DNA of 64,000 nt from Luzula sylvatica. Lineage: Eukaryota; Streptophyta; Magnoliopsida; Poales; Juncaceae. Shown one piece after another: positions 43,699 through 56,985 of the stretch (position 1 is its first letter; the number at the start of each line of letters is the position of its first letter). The notes below the pieces were generated by a model. That model made no database searches and was not told the DNA's origin. It worked only from the letters and a program-made list of their open reading frames with translations. Made by a program: the position numbers and the translations under genes. The stretch is from assembly GCA_946800325.1 (NCBI GenBank), contig OX326958.1, forward strand, positions 30,108,314 to 30,172,313. Reading direction: 5' to 3'.

Positions 43699-44381
43699 CA
43701 ATGTTTTAAATTGTAATATTGCAGTCTGTAGCGATCGTGCATTTTTTACAGCGAATTGCGATTGTGGACGCAACTGCGACACTGTGACTTTATTACGGAC
43801 ATACCTTGCGATATTAATTTATTTAATAATGATATTGTGTTTGCTAATTTTTTTGTTGTTGACAAATACAAAGAATAAAAAAATAAGTACATCGTGGCGA
43901 ATTTTTGTTTGTTTGTTGATAGATACAAAACGTCAAAAATATAGACGGGGCAAAATTATATTTTTTCCCCCAAATATACAGGGTTAAATCGAAACAATGA
44001 AACTAAAAATACCAAATGTTTTTTGTTGACAAATATATTTTTTTGTTGACATCCTAAAAATACCAAAACAATATAATTCAATATTTTAAATCGAAAAACC
44101 ATATGAAATAGAATGAAATAGATACATTTTTACAAGTTATACATTGAAAATGATACATCCAAACAATAAATACATCAACAAATTTAATGATTAAACAATT
44201 AAAAAAACTGAAAAATGCAATACGAACCGCTATAACCGCTATACTGTCATTATTTGCGCCGCAATAACGATGCTATGCCGTAATTTTTCCAAAATGAAAT
44301 ATTTCACAACAAACCATTGTGACGTTGCAAATACAAAATTTTGGCCACAATTTCCGCAATTGCGCCCAATTTAAAACATTG
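43699..44381. mobile_element. hAT-type MITE with CAATGTTTTAAATTG ends
   Basis: Terminal inverted repeat CAATGTTTTAAATTG / CAATTTAAAACATTG with a perfect 8-bp TSD ATTGAAAG (43691-43698 and 44382-44389). The 683-base interior has no transposase. Confidence 0.92.
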
Positions 44382-44611
44382 ATTGAAAGAAATAATTGAA
44401 AAATATCCAAAATATTTTTTTATTTAAAATAAGAATTTTACAAAAGATCCTACATCGAATCACCCAATATATATAAATATTATTATTGTTTATATTTATA
44501 GCGGTTCATATATTATTTTTTCATTCAAATTATATACATAGAGGGGGTCATTTTCTTGACACAAACACGCTCCAAATCGTTTATTAATTTTTTAATGAGA
44601 TTAGTATTATT

Positions 44612-46140
44612 GTTAGAACCCCGACACAAATAAAAAAACGTAGCCACATCCAATTGAGGGTTTCATGTAAAATTTCACTTATAATAATTACGAAAATTCT
44701 TAAAAAAAATTCTAACATTTTTGGATATTTAAAAAAAAATTACTTATTTTTTGGATACTCCTAAAAAACCTCTATAAATAATGTTTTTATTTTAAAATAC
44801 CCTCCCTTAACCATCCATTTCCTATAGGAATTAAATCTAACTTTGGACAATGTTAAATATTTTTTGGACCAAAAAACTTTTTTATTTTCATATTTAATAA
44901 TTAAAAATCATATTTTTTTTTATTAATTTCAAAATTTCTATAATTTTTTTTAACATATAATAATTTTAAAAATTAATAATAATTATATGTTATGCTTATA
45001 ACTTTAATATTTCAAATTATATTTGATTGTTTTAATACAATACCGATAATGCTAATGATTTTATTTTAGAATGATCTAATAGGAAATAGGTTAAAGATGA
45101 TCAAGTTAAAACAAAAATTAAAAAATAGTACAAGATACAAGAACAAGACATTGGGATAACATACGAAGACACAATGAAGTTGAGAATAAACAACGATCAA
45201 GTTTCGAAAATTTCCACGAGTCTGATCATCGAAAAAACTTCACAAAACTCGCCTTAGGTTCTGCCATATTTTATCTAAATTAATTAAGATCAAAACATAT
45301 TTTATGAAATTTTAAAACGCGTATGTGTGTTGATTAAGGAACTCATGTTCCAGCAACACTTACGTTAGAACAAATTGAACGACGTTCCGTTCGATCTGAA
45401 TGCAGAGTTGTTCAAAAAATTTGTGCAATAGCTAGTTGACATGACGTTCTATTTAAACATAACGATTGTTCCATTCAAACTGAATGAATGTGGATAGTTG
45501 AGTTTGAGGGGTATTCTACTTCTATAAAACAAACACTCACTTCATTTGTTTCTCATTTCTCCACATATACATTTTAGCAAAATATTTGAGAGAAATAATC
45601 TTGATTTTGAGCTTCATGAATCTAGATTTTCAAATTAAACCATTGATTGATTTCTCCTTCAAGTTTCTCAAACTAGTCTAGTTCGTGTGGCGGCCGATCG
45701 ATATGTTAGATGATATGTGTTGTTGGTGGTTTGTAATAGGTTAGCAACGTCTTGTAAATTCGATCGATCTCGATAGAAACGTTGTACATCAATGTCGACG
45801 ATATTTTAATCTTTCATTTGGGAGATTGAATAGAGTGACCGAAATGTTCGACTTGGCCGTGTGGCATCTACAGACGTGTGTACTTGTTAAAATCAAATTG
45901 GCCGATTAGCAGGTAAAAAATAATTAAAGCAAATACCAACTACCCAACGAACTCCATTACAAATCTTATGTGTTTGAGATCTTGTTTATCCGATAATATT
46001 TTATTTGTATTAGTTACTTTACATATCGACTAAATGGTTAATTAGCAAACACCGATTTGTACTTAATTTGCATTCGACAATTAGTAAGTAAGGCACTAAA
46101 ATTACATATGCATCATCTTCTAGGTCGTTTAGAAACAACA
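44612..46140 (+). repeat. LTR of an old Copia element
   Basis: Begins TGTTAGAACCCCGACAC and ends TTTAGAAACAACA. A TATA box (CTATAAAAC, about 45521-45529) lies about 600 bases before the right end, and a PBS remnant follows. I found no 3' LTR in the window, so the rest is probably deleted. Confidence 0.65.
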
Positions 46141-46670
46141 CCTAGTATCAGAGCAATAATACTAATCATTTATTTTTAGATTAAACATGTATTCAACCTA
46201 ATGACCTAAACAAATACAATAAATTACTTTTTTTTTTAAAAACGAGTAAATGGAGAAGGCTCGGTGGTCCTCCATCCATTGATGCCAACGGAACTCGAAC
46301 CCACAACCTCTCAACAACATAAAAATTTTGTGTCTCACACCCAATTACTGGGCCATGAACCCATTGGCAAAAATTACTCTCGTAATTTTTATTATCAAAT
46401 GGAATGCAAATTACATATTCCGATAAATTAGATGACAAAAATTGGAATTTGAGGAAAAATGTATGATAAATGTAATTACTCTCGTAAAATTTAAAAATGT
46501 TGTTGAAGAAAGTTACCTAGTAATGATCGATGCAAATGATAATTGTCCTCAGGAAATCGAGGACAACATGGCTTTAGATAGATATAGTTGTCACACAAAT
46601 AATTCTTACAAATATATTTTGTTCATTATCCGTAAAAACGACGGTTTTTTTAATGCAAATTAAATATGAC
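46141..46670 (+). pseudogene. PBS remnant and gag N-terminal fragment of the old Copia element
   Basis: TAGTATCAGAGC (about 46144-46155) resembles the tRNA-Met PBS. After a SINE insertion (46227-46366) the plus strand reads DKLDDKNWNL, then a frameshift and KCMINVITLVKFKNVVEESY, the start of a Copia gag. It is decayed. Confidence 0.7.
46227..46366 (-). mobile_element. tRNA-derived SINE
   Basis: Minus strand: TGGCCCAGTAATTGGG (box A type), then GTGGGTTCGAGTTCC (box B type), a body with GGATGGAGGACC and the tail CTTCTCCATTTACTCG followed by A-rich sequence. It is inserted in the leader of the old Copia element. Confidence 0.75.
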
Positions 46671-48193
46671 GAGCTCTCGTAAATAGGTTTGAGTCAGTAT
46701 AAAAATCATGCCTTGCTATTTTTTATCAACGTGAGTGACAGTCTAAAAAAAGAGATTTCTCATTTAAAAATCCAAATTTAAAATTTTAAAATTGAAAATA
46801 AGTCTGTTAGGAATGTTTGTGCAACAATTGCCCCGAACAAACTTATTTTAGACACAAAAAAATTGGAACAAAAACTCAATAACAAAGCGGGTCCATGGTT
46901 TAAGAAGGATAATCGTATTCAGCCCGTTCTATATATGAAAAATATGTAAGAACGGTTGCTTATAGAAACGAGGAACGGATGATTATTTCAAGATAATTAG
47001 CACGCATGTCTCTCGAAGAATCTATGAAAAATAAACTCCCAAACATTATACCAACACACAACTTTTTCGAATCTAAAGAATTTGTGCTAAGTCAACGGAT
47101 TCGATATTGAAGAGTACGGGAACTTCGTCGAAACTGACATTTACGTTTTGTAATTATTATTATAAATTGTCGCATTTCTTAGGAGTGTTCTATTTGCAAA
47201 TTAAAAGTAAAACCAAGTTTTGTGTGGATGCATGAAGGTAGACACTTTAAAAAAATGACACTAATTTCCAATCCGATTCGGGCAATTTCCATTTTATGGA
47301 CATCGAATGACTCGGAACCAGATTTCGACTTTGAGAACTATGATCAGAACCGACCCAACCGGCTCAACTGGCAAGATTACGTAGGATCCATGATCATAAC
47401 TGGCAAAATCCGACTCAACTGAAAAACACGTGCTCATCGACTCGAATCCAAATGACTCACTGGATGTTTTGCTGAGTGATTTGTGAACCTGGACTGGTTT
47501 CACTACAAGACCAAGATTCAATTTATAGTTCAAATCTGATTGGCATGCAATGCGAACTCACCCGTTCAGTGACGCGAATTATCCTTAACCCGGATCCAAA
47601 ATAACCTGACTAGAACACAATCCAACCCGTATCATTGTTTAGGCAAAATTGAATACAATAAGTATGTATACCATGTATATTTTGTGCTGGTATTATTATA
47701 TAGAAGGTGGGGATCTGTAATATACGAGTTTTCATGCAAACAGTAGCACAGGTTGAAGGCCACTAATGCTACAGCTTTCTTTATTTAGAAAATATATCGA
47801 TATAATATGATTTTGTGTTTCACAATATGAAAAAATATCTTTTTCTTGTCTCTCTACCTTTTGGCCATCTGTTCCTTTTTTCTAGGACCTTGTTCACTTC
47901 ACTGCCTTTTGAATTTTGGGGTTACTGGCAACCATAGACTCTAATTAATTTCTATTATCAGTATTATTATTATCTCTATTATTATTATGTATTTTAATAA
48001 GAAAGAAAAATTGCACAGATAAACCATGCATGATGCATAAAATTGAGAAAACAACCCTAAAATTTAGAAAACTGCAGCAAAAAAATATTTTCTTTACAAA
48101 TCTAACACTATTAGATTGATATACCTAAATCCCTAAATTTATTAAAATATATGAACTTATGTGTGGATCTAATTTGCTTGACAGCCTCACAAT
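46671..48193. other. Intergenic with duplicated block, copy 2
   Basis: About 46671-47250 may be further decayed Copia interior (no clear frame). About 47440-47770 is the diverged duplicate of 42720-43500 without the hAT MITE. The rest is AT-rich with nothing recognised. Confidence 0.5.
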
Positions 48194-48881
48194 CTATGTT
48201 GCGCGGATACTTCAAAAATCAAGATGTATCGCATCGGATGCTGTATCGGATACGTATCGGAGACTCCACGTGACATATCCGAATATTTTATTTCAAAATA
48301 ATAACGGATACTTCTCGGATACTTCCGAATACTTATCGGATATTTCTAACGTATACAAAAATGTACTTGAAAAATAAAAATAAAAATTTAAAGGGGGCTT
48401 CTATCATACACCATTTTCCTTATCATACATCCATTTTCAAGGGTATTTGGAGTAATTATCCATTTATGAATATTTAAGGTAAGAATCTCAAATATATTTA
48501 TCAATTAATGTTTGACTAAATTGAAATTTTTTGTTGTTCATTTAAACAAAAATGTCCATAAAAGATAAATTTTATGATACACCTTTTTACAAATATAATT
48601 AATTGCTAAAATACCCAAAATACCCTTGTAAAAGGGTGTATGATATAATTCCCCAAATTTAAAATCAAGATAAATGAGTAATACATTTAAATAAATAAAT
48701 AAATAAAATAAACATTTATTTAATAAGAAGTTATTTCTATATAAATTATAATTAATAAAATAATAAAATATTATATATAATGGTCGTATCGTATCCTATA
48801 TATTTTTTTAAAATATTGTATCGCCGTATCCGTATCGTGTCGGTTACGGAGCGTATCCGTATCCGTATCCGTGTAACATAG
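48194..48881. mobile_element. hAT-type MITE, GTATCC family, long copy
   Basis: Starts CTATGTTGCGCGGATAC and ends GTATCCGTGTAACATAG, a good inverted repeat, with a perfect 8-bp TSD CTCACAAT (48186-48193 and 48882-48889). The ends are rich in TATCGGATAC-type repeats. It contains a nested MITE at 48393-48654. Confidence 0.92.
48393..48654. mobile_element. MITE nested in the GTATCC-family element
   Basis: Ends GGGGGCTTCTATCATACACC and GGGTGTATGATATAATTCCCC, same family as 22291-22532. Flanked by the 9-bp direct repeat AAATTTAAA (48384-48392 and 48655-48663), as in Mutator-type elements. Confidence 0.9.
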
Positions 48882-48889
48882 CTCACAAT

Positions 48890-51800
48890 GTTAGTAACCA
48901 CTTGCAGTAGTATCGATATATGAATTTAAATATATGAACTTATTGTTATGATATAATCGGTCTGTCTATTTTGGGCTGATAAATGTACACTCATAATCCA
49001 TGATATAATCGGTCTGTCTATTTTGGTCCAGTGAAGCCATATATTTTGGGCTCGAATATTAACATGATCAAGTGTTCTTTATTTTGGGCTTTAGAAAATA
49101 GTACCTTTCAAAGTATCCAATTCACAAATCCGTCTTGGAAAGTAAACAAATCCAGAAATAACAAAAAGAAAAGAAATTTATACTTTCAGTCGTGTCTAAT
49201 GTCCTCCCATTTGTGGTGAACATGTGAAAGAGATATAGAAGAAGCTTCCATTTGATTCTTTATTCTCACCTTCTCAAAAGGCTACATATTTATATGGACA
49301 AAACCTTTTTCTACTTAATTAAAAGTAAACACTACATATTTATATGTTGGCCTAGGTGGTTAGTTCAAATACCTATTAGAATGATATTTTTTAATGATGA
49401 TATTTTAAAAAAATATATAAGGGGGAAGGCACTCTGAGAGGACAGTAATACATAATTTTTCAATTATATCGTAAAATATACTGTCATAATCACATATATA
49501 TACTACCGTTCAAAAATCTGAGAAATAAAGGGAAGATTTGTCCTTCTAATTCCTTAATAGATCCGTCACTGTTAATTTATGAAGTATTCGCGCAACATAG
49601 CATACGGGTAATTCAAGAGACTAGGACTTGCAGAATGGTTAGAATGAAAGAAAGAAAATGAAAATAAGAATCCAAGATGGGCTAGCTAGGTTCCAACAAG
49701 AAGGTGGCTAGTTAGGGGAGGAGGGGAGGGTCTGTGTAACTAACAAAACCATGTGATGACTTGCATAAAGGCCAACTATATTGAGGGCCACCATTCTAAC
49801 GCTACCCAATTGTGTGGGGCATTTTTCTCGTACACAAAAAAAATGAGGATTACAATTATCATGTAAACGATAACAATTTTTTTTACCAAATTAGTTTCAC
49901 ATTTTATTGTAGTTGTTATTTAATACTTGATATATTTTCTTGGCAAGTACATAGGAAGGCATGGAGACGAGATGGCCACGAGGACCAGTGGTACACACCC
50001 TTAAAAATACTCTTTCTCTCACAATATATATTTGCATACATGAACCAGCTCGTTTTTGGTGTTTGAGATTTCTCATTGGATGTGCTAGAGAGAGAGAGAA
50101 ATGATGCACGATAGCTGTACATGGGTTAGGTAGCAAAGAGATGCACATCTCAATTCTCAAGAGGACCCATTCCTCTCAAGATTCCTCCCTCCTTCTCTCT
50201 CTAAAATTTTAAAATTATGATATGTTAAATGCTATGAAACCCCTTAGGTTCCCAAATGCTTGTCTTGGTATGACGAAAATATTAGGTTTTCGTCAACTAG
50301 TTACTACCATAATATATGTAATTTGTTATGGTAAATCACATATTATATTTTACTTTCAACTATAATATAATTTAATTAAAAAAAACTATAATATAATTGA
50401 TTTGTTTGTCAACCTATTTATATAACACCTAGTGACATATTAACAGACTAGAAGAGACAACGATTACTCCTAGATTTCTGAGAAACTTGTGTGGAAATGA
50501 TCACACATCTATATCCCACCTCAAATCTTCGCGGTAGTATATGTATAATTATGTTATTGTATTTATGATAAAATTGAAAATATATGTATTATCTTCTCCT
50601 TAATTTTTTTTTGAATTTTCTCACAAGGAAACTTACAACATCATCTAATTTCATACGAAGTTGTAAATAACATTAACCACGTTTTCTTCGGGTTTTTTTT
50701 TCTTTTTAGCAAATTAAAGTAAATTGTATTCTACACTCAGTGTTGTATTATTATGTTGAAAGATTAAAGGTACGTAGTTTGTGAATGAATTGTCGACTAA
50801 CATAAATAAATAAAAATGTACGTAGGTAATAAACAAATGATAAAATATTTTGATTTTTAATACGTAATATTTTAAATTTGATTTATTAATATGTATATAC
50901 GGAGCGGAATTTCGTTTAACAACATGTTAACACATGTAAGGAGGAAAATAAATGAAGACAATCTAAAAACATCTTATTATTCTAACACAAAAAATCTTTC
51001 TTAACTAACTTCTTTTCTTCCCAAAAGAAAACGAAAGATCACTTCTAATGCCATGTGCCCATCGTCACCCACTTTTCCATCTTAATAGTAAAATATAATC
51101 CATTTGCAATTTCCCAATTTCATATTTCAAAGTCTAGTGATTATTATACAATATTAAAAGATATATGTCAATTATGGAGATCTTTTGTGCGACATGCTTT
51201 GTGTAACAATGTACCAATTTTCATATCTTCAAAATGATATCAGTATGCTACAAGTACATCAATATTGAAATCATTTGAATTTGGATAATCCACAATTAAT
51301 TTTTGTATACTATATAACTGTTGTAAAAATTGAAACTTTGCATTTACAGGATTGGCAAGGGAAGCAAGGGCACACAAGAATTCAAAGAAAATAAACTACA
51401 CATGGTAATAGAATGTTTAGCCAAATCAACTTGCAAGAATTAGGGTTAATTAATAATACTTAATAGATAATTAACTATGAAATGACCACCATTATTTGAG
51501 TTGTGTTTCCCAAGAAGAATAAATTTCCAATCATTTTATAGTTGGGTCTTACAGTTACCACCAATTTGCATGAACAATATTTTAATAAAATAACACATTA
51601 TATTATAATTGATTAATTACAAGTCAATTTTTTTACATGACAGGAATCACAATGAAGTGCTTTAAAATCATGAAACGCATTCAATAAGCCAAGAAACGAT
51701 ACTAAATTAATTAATAAAATAAGTACGATATCTTTAATTTATGAGGCCATTTACAATCTCAAATTCACTCGTACATCATCTGAGTAATTAAGATAAGTGG

Positions 51801-52808
51801 CAATGATTTGGCCATAAATATTTTTGAAGGATGCAGAAAATTTATTTATTTTATGTTGTGAATATTTGCCTTCGTTACTTTATGATTTCGCATCGGTGTT
51901 CTTGTTCGAATCAATACCCAATATAAGTAATTAACATGAACCATTAACATGTTAATTTTGATAATTAATACATGTTAATTTGTAGACATATTAATTAAAT
52001 GGCTAATTATTCACGCTCATTGGTAGTGGTAACATTATCAAAGAAGTTGTGGTGAAATATGGGGCGGGGGAATTAATTTCCCTTATTTTTTTTGGGTGTT
52101 TTGATTGGTGAATCATTGAAAATTTTATCCTAATCCTAAACTAGTATAAATTCAAAGAGAATAATTAAATAAAAATACAAAGATGATAGAAAATTAAATC
52201 GGAATGGTATAGTGAAACTTTCCAATCAGAGTACAATCCATACAATTCATTTTCTACGTCTCTTCTGAGTTGGTCCCTATCCTTTTCTTTTCTATATGGA
52301 AAAATTATAGTCCGCCCTCCGTTTTCCCACAAACTCGTGCTGAGTCATCAAATAATGATTCACACATTAATTATCAAAATTAATTAATAATTATTAGATG
52401 ATGGCTAAGATACTCAATTAAGTATCATGAATTTGGTACTTAGGATTTTTTGACCATTAAATTTGCTTTGAGATTTGTGTTTTTTAATGATATATATATA
52501 CTCATCATTAATTATTGTCATATCAGTTTATGCTAATCATTAAATGCGCGAATTTCAAAGCAAATCTAATGGTTAAAAAAATCTTAAGTATCAAACTCAT
52601 GATACTTAATTAAGTATCTTAGCCATTCTCTAATTACTAAATATTTAATATGTAATTAAGGTACATAGCTATCAATTGAAAATTAATTATGAATATTTAA
52701 AAATTAACAAATATAGATTACTGGTCAATTAATAGAGCAATGACTTATCAGGAAATGATGGGGAAAATGAGGAGGCACGGTAGAAAGCCTCTTCTATATG
52801 TCACTACT

Positions 52809-52811
<3 letters not shown>
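48890..52811. other. Long intergenic region, no gene recognised
   Basis: AT-rich. Contains a repeated 43-base phrase around ATGATATAATCGGTCTGTCT (48947 and 49000), a repeat related to 21950-22140 at about 49430-49570 and possibly at 50455-50640, and a short tRNA-like motif GGCCTAGGTGGTTAG near 49350. The last several hundred bases should hold the promoter of the HD-Zip gene. Confidence 0.5.

Positions 52812-52851
<40 letters not shown>
52812..52851. repeat. (CT)n microsatellite upstream of the HD-Zip gene
   Basis: About 40 bases of CT repeats, roughly 105 bases before the start codon, so probably in the 5' UTR. Confidence 0.95.
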
Positions 52852-52854
<3 letters not shown>

Positions 52855-52954
52855 ATATCTCCATTTCCAATCTTCTTTCACACACTCAAAAACCTCTTTA
52901 ATTTTCATGTCATAATTACGAGAGATATTAGAGCTAATAAATCAACCATTGAAA

Positions 52955-54606
52955 ATGAAGCAAATAGCATGCAATGGAATGAATTCCCCTTCATTCTTTC
53001 CTACAAACTTCTTATTGCACATGCAGAATTCAACTCATGAAGAGGAACACCATCTCTCTCCTCCTCCTCCCTCTAATCCACTCCTCTCCGCCGATCTCCA
53101 TGATTTTAGAGGTAATTACTCATTCATTTAATAAAAATTATTCACATGTATAGGGACTCAAACTCTCAGCCAAACCAAAGCCTCGTCTACAGCATTGTGT
53201 TTGTAAATATTCAATTTATGTCCATTTTAATTTCCTTGATACATATATAGGTATGTTACCGATGCTAGGAAAACGGCCAATGCCGTTCACGACAATGGAG
53301 CCGTGCGACGAAACGACGAATGGAGGAGAAGATGATTTATCAGACGATTGTTCTCATGCAGGGGAGAAGAAGAGAAGACTAAACATTGAACAAGTGAGAA
53401 CCCTCGAGAAGAATTTTGAACTCGGAAACAAGCTCGAACCCGAGAGGAAGATGCAATTGGCTCGAGCATTAGGGCTCCAACCAAGACAGATTGCCATTTG
53501 GTTTCAAAATCGAAGGGCGAGGTGGAAAACAAAGACGCTCGAGAAAGACTACGACGTGCTTAAACGACAATTTGATGCTATCAAGTCTGAGAATGAAGCT
53601 CTTCAAGCCCAAAATAAAAAACTTCAAGCAGAGGTACATATATACACTATCTGTTCCCTTTCTTTATCACTTGTTAGCGTTATCAAATATATAATTCCTT
53701 AGTTTTAATGATTAGTGGTGTTTAATTCCTTACCTTTTCATATTTGGGTACAATATGTATTTTCTACTTTTTAAGTTGATAAAAGTACTTGGTTTTCAGT
53801 GATGTATTGACGTGATACTACTGTCAAAGTCGTTTTGGAACAAGTTTGAGTCTTTTGAGAAAGATACGACTATGTTGGATTTAATGAAGTGAATTTTCAA
53901 ATGATTGGTCCCATCGTTTTCGTTACAGATTTTTTTTAGGTCATAAATTCCGGTACATTTGTACAAATTAAAAGCAATTTACTTTACAAGATAACTTCCT
54001 TTGTCTTTTTGAGCAATTCTTTTCTATCCATTCCAAGAAACTTTTCATCTTAATATATATATTTCCTATTTTACAGAGGGCAACTAGATAGTGGTTATTT
54101 ATTAATTGGTCTCATTCATATCAGCATATATACACTAAATTATTGTACTTTTACCTTATATTAAATACTATCTATCGAACCAACTAATCTCCAGTGATTA
54201 ATACATTAACTAAATGTTTTATATACATTTGCAGATCATGACATTAAAGGGAAGATCAGAAACTTCTGAACTAATAAACCTTAACAAAGAAACCGAGGCC
54301 TCGTGTAGCAATAGGAGCGAAAACAGTTCGGAAATCAATCTGGACATGTCAAGAACACCTCCAATTGAGAGCCCAATCAATCCCCAAAACCAACAAGGTT
54401 TTCCTTTTTACCCTAGTTCGATTAGGGCTGGAGAATTCGAGCACTTGATTGGCGGTCAGGGTGCATCTCGGCTGTCAGATCATCATCAGATCCAATGTGC
54501 CAAAGTCGAGCCGGTTGCACAGGAGGCGAACTTTAGTAACTTGTTATGCACCATGGAAGAGCACCCACCTTTCTGGCCTTGGGCCGATCATCATAATTTT
54601 CACTGA
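52955..54606 (+). CDS. HB13: HD-Zip class I transcription factor, ATHB13-like
   Basis: Three exons, 52955-53111, 53251-53633 and 54235-54606, in phase through GT..AG introns, give 303 residues. The N-terminus ([20 protein letters not shown], then a proline-rich stretch and LGKRPM) is characteristic of the ATHB13/23/HAT7 clade. The homeodomain spans about 92-148 ([10 protein letters not shown] to [12 protein letters not shown]) and is followed directly by the leucine zipper (149 to about 186) across the second intron. The C-terminus has the clade motifs [13 protein letters not shown] [20 protein letters not shown] and the end block [12 protein letters not shown]. The start at 52955 was chosen because it opens the conserved N-terminal motif; the reading upstream has no ATG in frame. 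Family role: nuclear dimer on CAATNATTG sites, growth and abiotic-stress responses. Confidence 0.95.
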
Positions 54607-56054
54607 GACTTCACGAATTTGGCGATGCATTTTGATTAGGTGTGTTCTTGCAAGGCTTGATCAATCATTTGGATAAATGGTATTAATTAGAGCTCTGAAA
54701 GTGTTTCGGATTCGATTACTTCTAGTTAGCTTGATTGTTATCCAATTGCCCTTTATCGTTTCGGGAGGAAAGTTCGAATATTGTCTTCGTGGTTTGTGCG
54801 AGAACTAATTTTTGGGCTATTTTTGAGATGTCACTATTTTGGTTAATAGCTAAGCAGGGATTTCTATAAATATTGTTGCAATATATTAATAAGGTTTGGT
54901 TGGTTTTTGGGTATAAGGATTTGTATGGAATGCATGAAGACAACAAAAGCACAACAGTTAGTAAGGGAATAAGTATCTTGTTAAGGTAGATATTGAATTA
55001 TTGCAAATTTTCCTATAAGTAGCTTTAGGAATGTTACAATTTAAACCCACTTGTTCTGAAATGAAAAAAAGTACTTGTTGTTATTACTTGAATGTATATA
55101 TTGATCAAAGCTCTAGTTTTTTCACACTTTTGAAAATATTTATAAAATTATTTGGTTGAGATAGTGGAGGGCAAACATACAAAGAATTCACTTTATTTAT
55201 CTTGATCATATAAGACTATTTTATGGGCCCGAACAAGCTTGCACATTTCAAAATAAGCTAAATAGTATTGTCGAAAGATCGATCGAGGTAGATCGCCCCA
55301 AATGAAACGATATGTGAAATTTGAATTCTCCAATCCAAAACTTAGTAATTATAACATATATGCTTTCAAATCATTCAGATGAAACCTTAATAGATATTTC
55401 AATGATTGTTTTGAATTTGAAATAGAGAAAGTAAGAGAAATTGGTAATTGGAGGATGAAAACAAACAAGTAGTTGATGGATAGTGGGGCTGGCTAGGTTT
55501 GGTAATATCAGAGCAAAGCAAAATGCCGATCTGACAAGGAAGAAAGAAAGGTATCAGCCTTTTGAGATTACAAGGAAAAGTCCATGTCTAATGTTATCAA
55601 CTTAGCATCACTATCACATGCATGTGAGGGGGATGCACAATTCACATCCAAACCCTCCACTAAACATGAAATTTTATAATTTATACAGTGCACATCACAT
55701 TCTTGGATCGAGTGAGATCTTTTCTAGAGACCTTTCTAGTTTGTGTGAACTATGAAACATGGGCTTGTGCGATTTTCAGGGTTTCAGAGCTAAAAAAGGT
55801 GTGGGGCACGAGCAGTCACAAGGGCACATATCCCTGTCGCTCTCTGTAGATCCCCCCTCTCTTGTTCATGGGTTCTTCTGAAGCTAAATCTTTGTGTGGT
55901 TCTCTCAGTATCAGTATGGCCATGTTAAAAAGAAATTAGAGATTTGTTGCATAAATATATTAATTGAGAGTACAAATTTTCCTTCTATAGATTAGATCAA
56001 TATTTCAAAAAAACGACCACAATTGAGGGATAATCAAAGGGGTTATATATTCAG
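54607..56054. other. 3' flank of the HD-Zip gene and intergenic sequence
   Basis: First few hundred bases are 3' UTR. No further gene recognised. A GC-richer stretch at 55790-55880 (GGGCACGAGCAGTCACAAGG and following) was inspected for a microRNA hairpin without a match. Confidence 0.5.
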
Positions 56055-56370
56055 CTCCCCAAACTCCAAAAAGGTTCATTGATGAGTTAGCAAAAGTGGG
56101 TTCAATGGATTGATTAGTATTATTAATTGACTTGATTAGGAACTTAATTGATCGTTTATTCGAATTGACACGTCAATTAACATGTACTAATATTAATATA
56201 TTATAAATTATTTACGAATCAATTAAACGTGTTAATTAATATTTAATCGAATCAATTAAAAAACCTAATCAATACATTTAACTCATTTTTGCCCTCTCAT
56301 CGAGACATGAGCCTACTACATTTAACTCATCGAGACATCTTTTTGGAGTTTGAGTTCCAAGTATATTTTC
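56055..56370. mobile_element. Palindromic MITE (family of 19416)
   Basis: Left end GGGGTTATATATTCAGCTCC, inner arms CGAATTGACACGTCAATTAA, then a mirrored right part ending near TTGGAGTTTGAGTTCC. Confidence 0.75.
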
Positions 56371-56689
56371 TCATAATTAAAGGGGTGTAAAACGGAATGG
56401 GCCAGGATGGCATGGCTACTACTGTTAAGTATAATTGTCCTACTGTTAATAGTGCCATGAGCCTACGAAATTAGTTTGAATTGGAAGTACGTTGCATGCT
56501 TTACTCTGTTCATATACTTAAATCATCATGATTGCGTTTCTTTAATTGATCTTCACATTTTCATCATGCCACGAGGATACAAGGTACTTTTTTGTTTTTA
56601 CAATAATTTAATTTCTCTAGCCTATGGGCTTTTCTAAAAAAAAAATAATAATAATTTAATTTCTCAATCACTCTGATTAAAGGGAAAAT

Positions 56690-56985
56690 ATATTCCCTCT
56701 CCACCCCCCAACTCATCTCAACTCCTTTGATGAGATGACAAAGCAGGTTGATTGACATTCCAATCAGGAGTTAATTGACATGTTTAATTGAAACGTCAAT
56801 TTATTTTAATATGTTAATATTAATACATATTAATTGACATGTAAATTAAATTAAACGATCAATTAACCCGTCAATTCATTCAATTAATAGTACTAATCAA
56901 TTCAACTAAACACATTTTGTCATCTCATCAATGATGTTTGAGTCGGCTACGGAGGATGCATATATAACCCTATGATTAAACTTGA
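56690..56985. mobile_element. Palindromic MITE (family of 19416), second copy nearby
   Basis: Left CCCCAACTCATCTCAACTCC, inner arms around TTAATTGACATGT, right TCATCTCATCAATGATG and CATATATAACCC. It lies about 0.3 kb from the copy at 56055. Confidence 0.75.

Noticed and set aside
49340..49440. SINE-like head GGCCTAGGTGGTTAG with TTCAAATACC
   Set aside because: Box B is too far from consensus and no shared tail is visible; left as intergenic.
55540..55930. Possible microRNA precursor near TCTCTGTAGATCC and GGGCACATATCCC
   Set aside because: No match to a plant miRNA I know and no convincing extended hairpin by eye.
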